This document shows, piece by piece, positions 24,201 to 33,183 of a stretch of DNA of 64,000 nucleotides. A program made the position numbers and the translations under genes. The stretch is from an uncultured Pelagibacteraceae bacterium (lineage in GTDB: Bacteria; Pseudomonadota; Alphaproteobacteria; Pelagibacterales; Pelagibacteraceae). Position 1 is the first letter of the stretch. Every line of letters starts with the position of its first letter. Location of the stretch: assembly GCA_902533945.1 (NCBI GenBank), contig CACANS010000002.1, positions 1-64,000 of the forward strand. Direction: 5' to 3'. Under the pieces are notes generated by a model. It was not told the origin of the DNA. It was given only the letters and a program-made list of their open reading frames with translations, and did not search any database.

Positions 24201-25724
24201 TGCCAAAGGAGTATCGTCACCCATTGAACCAGTAGCTTCTTTTTCATCTTCTACCATTGGATGCAAAATTAACTCTAAATCTTCTAAGCTATAACCAAAA
24301 CAATGTTGTTTTTGCCTTAATTCATTACTTTCAAAAATGTTTTTTTCATTTTTAATTTGAAATTTTTTATCCAAGTCAATTATTTGATTATTAAAATCTT
24401 TATACTCTTTTGCTAAGTAATTTTTTATTTGATTATTTGTATAAACTTTTCCTTTATCTATTCTGACACCTAAAATATCTCCTGGACCTAATCTTCCTTT
24501 AGATACAATTAATTTTTCATTAAATTCAATCATTCCTGTTTCGGATCCAGCAAAAAGTAATTTATCTTTTGTTACAGAATATCTAAGTGGTCTTAAACCA
24601 TTTCTATCATTTGCAACTATCACCCATTCATTATCTGTAGCAGCTATTGCTGCTGGACCATCCCAAGGTTCCATTGTGCTATTAAGAAAATTAAATAAAT
24701 GTCGCTGATCTTTTGATAAAATTTTACTTTTTTTTGACCATGCATCAGGAATTAACATTAGTTTTGCTAAAGGAGCAGATTGTCCAGATATATTTAATAG
24801 TTCAAAAACATTGTCTAAGGACGCAGAGTCTGAATTGCCTGATGGAATTACTGGTTTAAGATTTTCAATATTATCAAATATAGGGCTAAACATTTCTTGC
24901 TCGTGAACTTTCATCCAATTAATATTGCCTTTTAGAGTGTTGATTTCACCATTATGAGCTAATGCTCTAAATGGCTGAGCCAAATCCCAACTTGGAGCAG
25001 TATTTGTAGAAAATCTTTGATGGAAAATTGCAAATCTAGATATAAATCTTTCATCTTTTAAATCAGGATAAAAATCAGAAAGCGCTTCCGCTAAAAACAT
25101 TCCTTTATAGATAATTGATTTAGAACTAAATGAACAAATATAAAAACTGTTTAAATTATTAACTACGGCTTCCTTCTCTATTTTTCTTCTGGACTCATAC
25201 AATTTTATTTCTAACTTTTTTCCAGTAATTAATTTATCATTATGATTAAATAAAACTTGTGCTATTTCAGGCCTAGTTAATTCTGCTTTTTCTCCTAAAA
25301 CTTTTGGATTAACCGGAACCTGTCTCCATCCATAAATATTAAAATTACTTTTAGTGAGGATACTTTCTATAATTGTTCTACATTGTTCTTGTGCCGGATA
25401 ATTATTTCTAGGAAGAAATACCATTCCAACACAAACTTCTGAATTATCATGTGAATGGCCTGTATTTTCTATTTTTTCTATAAAAAAATCTTGAGGTATT
25501 TCAACATGGATTCCAGCTCCATCTCCAGTCTTACCGTCTGCATCAACTGCTCCTCTATGCCAAACAGCCTTTAATGCTTCAATTCCGTACTCAACTACTT
25601 TTCTTGATTTTTTTCCTTCTGTAGAAGCAACGAGTCCTACTCCACAAGCATCATGTTCTTGACTTTCTGAATAAACATTATTTTTTTTTAATAAATTTAA
25701 ATTTTTTTCTCTAATTTTTATCAT
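21216..25724 (-). CDS. gltB: Glutamate synthase (NADPH) large subunit
   Basis: 1502 aa; N-terminal Cys amidotransferase ([10 protein letters not shown]), FMN-binding core ([29 protein letters not shown]), C-terminal GXGXG-type repeats. Confidence 0.97.
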   Translation of the reverse strand: [1502 protein letters not shown]

Positions 25725-26061
25725 GCAACTTTTTTCTTTTTTTCATCATTTATTTTTAAATACTTGCTGATTGACATGGCTGCGTCTCTTCCATCTTTAA
25801 TCGCCCAAACAACTAATGAAGCTCCTCTTACAATATCTCCTGCAGCAAAAACACCTTGTAAATTAGTTTCCATTGTATCAAAATCAGTTTTAATTGTTCC
25901 CCATCTAGTAACCTGAAGATTTGTTTCGTTAAATAAATATGGGAGGTTTTCTGGATCAAATCCAAGAGCTTTGATTACAATATCTGCTTTTAAACTAAAT
26001 TCTGAATTATTTTCAACAACTGGCTTACTTCTTCCGCTTTCGTCAGGTTCACCTAATAATA
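25721..26061 (-). pseudogene. gltD: C-terminal fragment of glutamate synthase small subunit (about 113 codons)
   Basis: Reverse strand LGEPDESGRSKPVVENNSEFSLKADIVIKALGFDPENLPYLFNETNLQVTRWGTIKTDFDTMETNLQGVFAAGDIVRGASLVVWAIKDGRDAAMSISKYLKINDEKKKKVA*. Only the GltD C-terminus; the frame reaches a TAG at about 26063-26065, where the sequence changes to uppP. Confidence 0.85.
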
Positions 26062-26736
26062 GCTACAAATTTAGCAAATTTTGAAGTTGGTTCATTAGAA
26101 CTCGATATAGGTCTTCATTTAGGTTCTTTGCTAGCAATAATTTTTTATTTTAGAAAAGATTTAGTGAATATTTTTCATAATAAAGATTTAGCATACTTAA
26201 TTTTTATTGGATCAATTCCGTTAATAACATTTGGATATTTTTTATATTTTACAGGATTAATTAATCATCTGAGAAATATCGAAATTATTGCATGGACAAC
26301 GTTAATTTTTAGCTTTTTACTTTATTATTCAGATAAATTTAAAGTTGAAAAAAAAATTGAAAAAGATTTAAAAATCAAAAATATTATAATAATAGGTCTA
26401 TTCCAAGTGCTGGCTTTAGTGCCAGGAGTAAGCAGATCAGGTATAACAATAACTAGTGGTAGATTTTTAAATTTTAGCAGATTTGACTCATCAAAAATTT
26501 CTTTTTATCTTTCTATACCAGCGTTAGCGGGTGCTAGCTGCTTGGGTTTAAAAGATATATGGAATGAAGGAATTGAATTGAATAATTTAATATTATTCTC
26601 AATATTTTTTTCCTTTATTTTCTCATACTTTACAATAAAATTTTTTTTATTATATGTAAAAAATTTTTCTCTAAATTACTTCGTGTACTATAGAATCTTT
26701 TTAGCTTTAATTTTATTTACGATTATTTATAGTTAA
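26062..26736 (+). pseudogene. uppP: Undecaprenyl-diphosphatase lacking its N-terminus
   Basis: In-frame ATNLANFEVGSLELDIGLHLGSLLAIIFYFRKDL...LVPGVSRSGITITSGRFLNFSR... (BacA/UppP PGxSRS motif). The N-terminal EGxTEFLPVSSxGH-type motif is absent; sequence begins abruptly at the gltD fragment. Confidence 0.85.
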
Positions 26737-27625
26737 CTTTTTTTATCTCAGGCATCAATTGGGAAAACAAAACGCCAATTAAGATAAAAGAACAACCTAA
26801 AATATTATTTAAATTTAATACTTGGCTTAATAAAATCCATGCTGCAATAGTGGCAAAAACACCTTCTAATGAAAAAATTATCGCGGCGGGTGCTGGAGTA
26901 ATGTTTTTTTGAGCATAAATTTGTAATACAAAAGCAAAACCGCCTGATAAAATTCCAGCATAAAGAATCTGAAACTTATGAATTAAAATATTTTCAATTA
27001 TTAATTCTTCAAAAATTAAACTTAAAATTACTGAACAAACTGAAACAACTAAGGTTTGTATTAAACCAATTAAAATAGGTGTATTAAATTCCTTTATAAT
27101 TTTACCAATAAATATTATATGTAATGCCCAAAAAATAGCACAAATAACAACAAGAGAATCACCAAGTCTAATTGTTGCATCTTGAAAATTGGTTAATAAG
27201 TAACCGCCAATTACACAAAGTATTGCAGAAGGCCAAACACTCCAATGAATATTTTTCTTAAAAAGAAAAAAAACAATTATAGGCACCATCGGCACATAAA
27301 AGATTGTAAAAAATGCTGCGTTTGCAACATCTGTATAAAGCAATGCTACCTGTTGAAATACAGAAGCTAAAAATAAAAAAATTCCAATCAAAATTGAAAG
27401 ATACAGAAATCTATTTTTATCTTTAGAAATAATTTTTTTTGTTACTGATTTTTCTAATATTAAATAGAGTGGAATTAGAGCTACAAATCCAACAAAAAAT
27501 CTTACAGCATTAAAAGTGTATGGACCTATCTTTTCCATGCCTGTTTCTTGTGCAATAAAAGTTGTTCCCCAAATAAAAGTGCAAAGTAATGCACTAATAA
27601 TAGAAACTGGCTTGGACATGGTCAT
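26723..27625 (-). CDS. DMT-superfamily (EamA) transporter
   Basis: 300 aa, ten hydrophobic segments, TFIWGTTFIAQETGMEKIGPYTFNAVRFFVGFVALIPLYL. Confidence 0.9.
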   Translation of the reverse strand: MTMSKPVSIISALLCTFIWGTTFIAQETGMEKIGPYTFNAVRFFVGFVALIPLYLILEKSVTKKIISKDKNRFLYLSILIGIFLFLASVFQQVALLYTDVANAAFFTIFYVPMVPIIVFFLFKKNIHWSVWPSAILCVIGGYLLTNFQDATIRLGDSLVVICAIFWALHIIFIGKIIKEFNTPILIGLIQTLVVSVCSVILSLIFEELIIENILIHKFQILYAGILSGGFAFVLQIYAQKNITPAPAAIIFSLEGVFATIAAWILLSQVLNLNNILGCSFILIGVLFSQLMPEIKKVNYK

Positions 27626-28548
27626 ATCGCCAATTTATAAGCAAAATTTTTACCAAGATTTTCTTTTAAATCATTACAAAATCTAGCAGCTTCTGCTCCA
27701 TCTATAATTCTGTGATCATATGATAGCGACAATGGTAGCATAATTCTTTTTTTAAATTCATTATCAATATAAACTTGCTTATAATATTTTTTACCAATAC
27801 CGAGTATTGCAACTTCTGGATAGTTGATTATTGGAGTAAAGAAGGAGCCACCAATTCCTCCTAAGCTAGTAATAGTAATAGATCCACCAAAAAATTCCTT
27901 TTTATCAATTTTTAATTTTCTACACTTGTCACTAATTTCTTTTAGATGCTCACTCAATTGATTAAAATTTTTTTTATCTGCATCTCTAATTTTAGGAACC
28001 ATTAAACCATGCTTTGTATCAACAGCAATTCCAATGTGAAAATATTTTTTTAATGTAATTTTACCTTTTTCTATATCATCAATTGATGAATTAAAATTTG
28101 GAAATTTTTTTAATGAAGAGACTAGTGATTTTATAATAAAAACAAGTGGAGTAATTTTTTTTGTTTCACCAGTAATTCGATCCTTCAATGATAATCTAAA
28201 TTCTTCTAATTCTGAAATATCGGCTTCATCATGGTGAGTGACATGTGGTATTGATTTCCAGGAATTTGTAAGATTTGGCGCAGCTATTCTTTTAATTCTT
28301 GGCATGTCAATCACTTCAACTTCGCCAAAATCAGAGTGATCAAATTCTACTTTTAAATTTATTTTCTCTTTATCATTTTCATTGTCTATTTTTGGATTGT
28401 TTAATTTGTTATTAATATAATTTTTAACGTCATCATTGGTAATTCTTCCAGCTCTTTCTGTTCCTGAGATTTCACTTATATTTGCTCCAAGTTCTCTAGC
28501 AAATTTTCTTGTTTTTGGAGTTGCAAATATTTTTTTATTAATAGACAT
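27622..28548 (-). CDS. aceF: Dihydrolipoamide acetyltransferase (E2) without lipoyl domain
   Basis: Starts directly with a peripheral subunit-binding domain (ATPKTRKFARELGANISEISGTERAGRITNDDVKNYI), then the catalytic domain ending LSYDHRIIDGAEAARFCNDL; no lipoyl DKA/DKS motif. Confidence 0.88.
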   Translation of the reverse strand: MSINKKIFATPKTRKFARELGANISEISGTERAGRITNDDVKNYINNKLNNPKIDNENDKEKINLKVEFDHSDFGEVEVIDMPRIKRIAAPNLTNSWKSIPHVTHHDEADISELEEFRLSLKDRITGETKKITPLVFIIKSLVSSLKKFPNFNSSIDDIEKGKITLKKYFHIGIAVDTKHGLMVPKIRDADKKNFNQLSEHLKEISDKCRKLKIDKKEFFGGSITITSLGGIGGSFFTPIINYPEVAILGIGKKYYKQVYIDNEFKKRIMLPLSLSYDHRIIDGAEAARFCNDLKENLGKNFAYKLAI

Positions 28549-28551
28549 AGA

Positions 28552-31500
28552 CTATAATTTTGTAGGAATTGGTTTGTCTGGATTAATATTATATTTTTTT
28601 ATTGCGTCATTTGCATATTTTGAAGAAATTAGCTGCTCCCTTGCTAATACACTTAATGAATAAGTTACTATATGTTCTTTATCTACTTCGAAAAATTTTC
28701 TTAAATTTTTTCTAGTATCACTTCTGCCGTACCCATCTGTTCCAAATGAATAAAAACTTTTACTTGTAAATGGTCTTATTTGATCAGCATTTAAACGAAT
28801 GTAATCTGAGGCAGCTAGTACTGGTCCTTCAGTATCTAACAAGCATTCTTCGATAAAATTTTTCTTATTTTTTTCATCTGGATTTAATAAATTATATCTT
28901 TCAATTTCAATAGCATCTTTTCTTAATTCACTGAAACTCGTAACACTCCAAACATTACTATCAATTTTATAATCATTCTGTAATATTTCTGCAGCTTTGA
29001 TCATTTCTCTTAAAATAGTCCCTGATCCAAGCAATTGTATTTTTGTTTTTTTATGATTTTTAAATTCTTTAAATAAGTACATGCCTTTTAATATGCCCTC
29101 TTCGGTAGTTTTATCTTTTGGTATAGCAGGATGAGAATAGTTTTCATTCATAGTAGTAATATAATAAAAAATATTTTCTTGTTTTTCATACATTCTTCTA
29201 AGGCCATCTCTAAAGATTACTGCAAGTTCATAACCAAAAGTAGGGTCATAGGATTTACAATTAGGTATTACTGACGACAGAATGTGACTATGTCCGTCGC
29301 CATGTTGTAACCCTTCGCCCGCTAAAGTTGTTCTGCCTGACGTAGCACCAATTAAAAATCCTCTTGTTTGGTTATCTCCAGCAGCCCAGGCAAAATCCCC
29401 TGTTCTTTGAAATCCAAACATAGAGTAAAACAAATATATTGGTATCATTGATATATCATGATTTGCATAAGAAGTTCCTGCGGCAATCCATGAAGACATT
29501 GCTCCAGCTTCAGTAATACCTTCCTCTAAGACTTGTCCTTTGATATCTTCTCTATAAGAACTTAATTGTTCTGAGTCTACTGGCTCATATTTTTGACCTT
29601 CATGAGCATAAATACCTATTTTCTGAAAAAAACCTTCCATGCCAAATGTTCTTGCTTCATCAGGTATAATTGGAACTAAACGAGGAGCTACGTTTTTATC
29701 TCTTAATAAACTTGTTAACATTCTTACCAGTATCATAGTTGTGGACATTTCTTTTTTACCTGTAGACTCTTTCATTGCGCTAAAAACATCTTCTGGTGGA
29801 GTTTTTATAGCTTTTGCAAAAGACGATCTTTCTGGAATATTGCCTCCTAATTTAATTCTACATTCTTTTAAGTATTTTATTTCTGCAGAATTTTCTGAAG
29901 GTTTATAATATTCAATATTTTTTACTTGCTTATCTGTTAATGGGACATCAAATCTATCTCGATAATATAATAAATCTCCTTCATCTAGTTTTTTTTGTTG
30001 ATGTGTTATATTTATACTTTCTCCAGATTTACCCATGCCATATCCTTTGATCGTTTTTGCAAGAATAACTGTTGGTGTGCCTTTATTTCTCATTGCTAAA
30101 TCGTAAGCTGCATAAACTTTATGGGGATCATGTCCACCTCTATTAAGTTTCCAAATATCTCTATCTGTCATCTGAGATACTAAATCTAATAGCTCAGGAT
30201 ACTTTCCAAAAAATTTTTCTCTCACATAAGCTCCTCCTTTAGCTTTAAATGCTTGATACTCACCATCAACGGCTTCACCCATTCTTTTTATTAATAATCC
30301 TGATTTATCTTTAACAAGCAAAGAATCCCAGTACGAACCCCAGATGACTTTAATTACATTCCATCCTGCTCCTCTAAATATTCCTTCAAGCTCTTGAATT
30401 ATTTTTCCATTGCCTCTTACAGGACCGTCAAGTCTTTGTAAGTTACAATTAATTACAAAAATTAAATTATCTAACTTTTCTCTTGCAGCCAATCCGATCG
30501 CACCTAAAGATTCTGGTTCGTCAGTTTCTCCATCTCCAAGAAAGCACCAGATTTTTCTTCCTTCATCTTTTAATAAACCTCTATTTATAAGATATTTATT
30601 AAATCTAGCTTGATAGATTGACATTATTGGTCCCAGACCCATTGAAACGGTCGGGAATTGCCAAAATTTTGGCATTAACCATGGATGAGGATATGATGAT
30701 AAGCCACCGGGATTAACTTCCTGTCTAAATTTATCTAATTCTTTTTCTTTAATTCTTCCTTCTAAAAATGCTCTTGCATACATTCCTGGAGCGCTGTGTC
30801 CTTGAAAATAAATTAAGTCTCCACCAAATTTATTATTTTTAGCTCTCCAAAAATGATTCATACCAACATCGTATAAAGTTGCCGCAGATGCAAAAGTTCC
30901 TATATGACCACCTAATTCCGGATTTTTTTTATTTGCTCTTACTACCATTGCAGCAGCATTCCATCTAATTAAGGATCTTATTTTTCTTTCAATATTTTGA
31001 TCTCCTGGAGATTTTGTTTCTTCTTCAGGTGAAATTGTATTTATATAAGGAGTATTTCTTGACAAAACCAAATCTGATCCTTCTTTATACGAATGATCTA
31101 TTAGTTTTTTTATCAAAAATTGAGCTCTATGTTTTCCATCTTTTTCAAGAACTGCAGAAAGTGACTCCATCCACTCATTTGTTTCTATAGGATCAATATC
31201 ACCATTTTTTACGATCTCAATTTTTTCGTCCCTTTTTTTATTTAGGTTTGTAGTATTTGGATTTTTAACTTCTTCTTTTAAAACTAAAGTTTTCTCTGCT
31301 TCTTGTATAATTTTTTCGGTAGCGGGTGGTATTTTTTCTTCAATTTTCTTTTGTGGTATTTCATCTGATTTAAGATTATTTTTTAATGTAATGAGCAAGT
31401 CTCCTTTTGATACTTTATCTCCAATCTTCACATTAACATTTTCTACTACTCCCTCAAAAATTGATGGTACTTCAACGCTAGATTTGTCGCTTTCTAAAGT

Positions 31501-31608
31501 AACTATTGGGTCATTTTTTTTTATTTTTTTTCCTGGCTGTACTAAAATTTCAATAATTTCTACTTTTTCAAAATCACCTATATCAGGAACTAGTAATTTA
31601 TTTTGCAT
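28552..31608 (-). CDS. aceE: Pyruvate dehydrogenase E1 (homodimeric AceE type) with N-terminal lipoyl domain
   Basis: N-terminal lipoyl domain (PGKKIKKNDPIVTLESDKSSVEVPSIFEGVVENVNVKIGDKVSKGDLLITL), linker, then full AceE (GHIGTFASAATLYDVGMNHFWRA...WCFLGDGETDEPESLGAIGLAAREKLDNLIFVINCNLQRLDGPVRGNGKIIQELEG). Confidence 0.93.
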   Translation of the reverse strand: MQNKLLVPDIGDFEKVEIIEILVQPGKKIKKNDPIVTLESDKSSVEVPSIFEGVVENVNVKIGDKVSKGDLLITLKNNLKSDEIPQKKIEEKIPPATEKIIQEAEKTLVLKEEVKNPNTTNLNKKRDEKIEIVKNGDIDPIETNEWMESLSAVLEKDGKHRAQFLIKKLIDHSYKEGSDLVLSRNTPYINTISPEEETKSPGDQNIERKIRSLIRWNAAAMVVRANKKNPELGGHIGTFASAATLYDVGMNHFWRAKNNKFGGDLIYFQGHSAPGMYARAFLEGRIKEKELDKFRQEVNPGGLSSYPHPWLMPKFWQFPTVSMGLGPIMSIYQARFNKYLINRGLLKDEGRKIWCFLGDGETDEPESLGAIGLAAREKLDNLIFVINCNLQRLDGPVRGNGKIIQELEGIFRGAGWNVIKVIWGSYWDSLLVKDKSGLLIKRMGEAVDGEYQAFKAKGGAYVREKFFGKYPELLDLVSQMTDRDIWKLNRGGHDPHKVYAAYDLAMRNKGTPTVILAKTIKGYGMGKSGESINITHQQKKLDEGDLLYYRDRFDVPLTDKQVKNIEYYKPSENSAEIKYLKECRIKLGGNIPERSSFAKAIKTPPEDVFSAMKESTGKKEMSTTMILVRMLTSLLRDKNVAPRLVPIIPDEARTFGMEGFFQKIGIYAHEGQKYEPVDSEQLSSYREDIKGQVLEEGITEAGAMSSWIAAGTSYANHDISMIPIYLFYSMFGFQRTGDFAWAAGDNQTRGFLIGATSGRTTLAGEGLQHGDGHSHILSSVIPNCKSYDPTFGYELAVIFRDGLRRMYEKQENIFYYITTMNENYSHPAIPKDKTTEEGILKGMYLFKEFKNHKKTKIQLLGSGTILREMIKAAEILQNDYKIDSNVWSVTSFSELRKDAIEIERYNLLNPDEKNKKNFIEECLLDTEGPVLAASDYIRLNADQIRPFTSKSFYSFGTDGYGRSDTRKNLRKFFEVDKEHIVTYSLSVLAREQLISSKYANDAIKKYNINPDKPIPTKL

Positions 31609-31822
31609 TAAACAACCTTGATTCTAGTCAGTTATTATTAAATTCATAGTAAAATTATTTGGACACAATTATATCAACTTTTAGTCATGGTAAAATGAGT
31701 AATTATATCATGTTCATAAATATAATAAAAAAAATGAAATTGTTAAATAATACTAGAAATTTAGACGGTAGATTTTGGATACAAAAATTGTTGCTAAAGA
31801 AAAGTTTAAATTCTTTAAAATA

Positions 31823-32935
31823 TTAATCTCTTTCTATACACATTGCAATTCCCATACCACCGCCAATACATAAGGTTGCCAAGCCTTTTTTTGCATTTCT
31901 TCTAATCATTTCATGAATTAATGTAACTACAATTCTGCTACCTGAAGCGCCTATAGGATGACCTAAAGCTATTGCACCACCATTGACATTAACTTTTTCA
32001 ATAGGAATTTTTAATTCTTTAATAACAGCAATACTTTGTGCAGCAAATGCTTCATTGGACTCGACCAAATCTAAATCTTCTATATTCCATTTTGCTTTCT
32101 TCAAAGATTTTTTTGATGCAGGTATTGGTCCTGAACCCATTAAAGCTGGCTCTACTCCGCATGTTGCCCATGATACAATTTTAGCTAGTGGTTTAAGACC
32201 TCTTCTTTCAGACTCCTCTCTACTCATTAACATTACAGCTGCGGCACCATCATTTATTCCAGATGAATTGCCAGCGGTTACTGTTCCATTTTTTTTAAAA
32301 ACTGACTTAAGTTTTGAAAGAGATTCTAATGTTACTCCATATCTAGGATATTCATCTGTTAAAGAATCATCATCAATTATTTCACCATTAAATTTTTTGT
32401 TTTTTATTGCTTCTAGAGCTTTTGTTTGGGATGACACTGAAAATAAATCTTGTTCTTTTCTAGTAATATCCCATTTCTCTGCAACATTTTCTGCTGTTAT
32501 GCCCATGTGATAGTTATTGAATGCATCGATTAGACCATCTTTGAGCATCACTTTTTGTTTACAATTAGTCATACTTTCCTGTCCTCCGGCAATAATTACT
32601 TTTGAATCGCCTAGTAGGATAGATTGATATCCTGAAACTATCGCTCTTAATCCAGAGCCACATACTTGATTTATTAAATAACTAGTTTTATCTTTAGGTA
32701 TTCCGGCTCTAACCGCTGCTTGTCGTGCAGGGTTCTGTCCTGTATCGCCAGTTAAAACTTGACCAAAAATAACTTCATCTACTAATTGTGGTTCAATTTT
32801 TGATTTATTTAAAATATTTTTTATTACTTTTTCCCCTAGATCGTGAGCTTGAAATTTACTAAACATACCTTTATATCGCCCAATTGCTGTACGAAGTGCA
32901 CTGGTAAAAACTATATCTTTAGAATTTTTTGTCAT
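31823..32935 (-). CDS. Acetyl-CoA acetyltransferase (thiolase), compact form
   Basis: NQVCGSGLRAIVSGYQSI, NGGAIALGHPIGASGSRIVVTL, GLATLCIGGGMGIAMCIERD; 370 aa. Confidence 0.93.
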   Translation of the reverse strand: MTKNSKDIVFTSALRTAIGRYKGMFSKFQAHDLGEKVIKNILNKSKIEPQLVDEVIFGQVLTGDTGQNPARQAAVRAGIPKDKTSYLINQVCGSGLRAIVSGYQSILLGDSKVIIAGGQESMTNCKQKVMLKDGLIDAFNNYHMGITAENVAEKWDITRKEQDLFSVSSQTKALEAIKNKKFNGEIIDDDSLTDEYPRYGVTLESLSKLKSVFKKNGTVTAGNSSGINDGAAAVMLMSREESERRGLKPLAKIVSWATCGVEPALMGSGPIPASKKSLKKAKWNIEDLDLVESNEAFAAQSIAVIKELKIPIEKVNVNGGAIALGHPIGASGSRIVVTLIHEMIRRNAKKGLATLCIGGGMGIAMCIERD

Positions 32936-33004
32936 ACAAATACAATAGTTGCTAAATTACAAAATTACATTAAAAAATGTATGTGGTATATTAATACCAG
33001 TGTT

Positions 33005-33081
33005 GCGCCTGTAGCTCAATTGGATAGAGCGCTTGGCTACGGACCAGGAGGTTCTGGGTTCAACTCCTAGCAGGCGCGCCA
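33005..33081 (+). tRNA. tRNA-Arg (anticodon ACG), CCA encoded
   Basis: GCGCCTGTAGCTCAATTGGATAGAGCGCTTGGCTACGGACCAGGAGGTTCTGGGTTCAACTCCTAGCAGGCGCGCCA; paired acceptor stem, loop CTACGGA. Confidence 0.95.
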
Positions 33082-33096
33082 AAATATGAAATAAAT

Positions 33097-33180
33097 ATGA
33101 AAATATCTTTACAAAAAGCTGTTATATATTTTTTTGTAGTAGTTTTAGTTATACTCATAATAATCTCATTAACGATTTAG
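33097..33180 (+). CDS. Possible 27-aa single-TM peptide
   Basis: ATG-initiated MKISLQKAVIYFFVVVLVILIIISLTI*, just after tRNA-Arg and 3 nt before the thioesterase start. Small ORF below the ORF-track cutoff. Confidence 0.35.
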   Translation: MKISLQKAVIYFFVVVLVILIIISLTI

Positions 33181-33183
33181 ATA

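Noticed and set aside
31983-32510. 175-aa plus-strand ORF
   Set aside because: Fully antisense to a clear thiolase gene; no family signal.
32843-33070. 75-aa plus-strand ORF
   Set aside because: Runs through the antisense start of the thiolase and into tRNA-Arg; the tRNA explains the conserved part.
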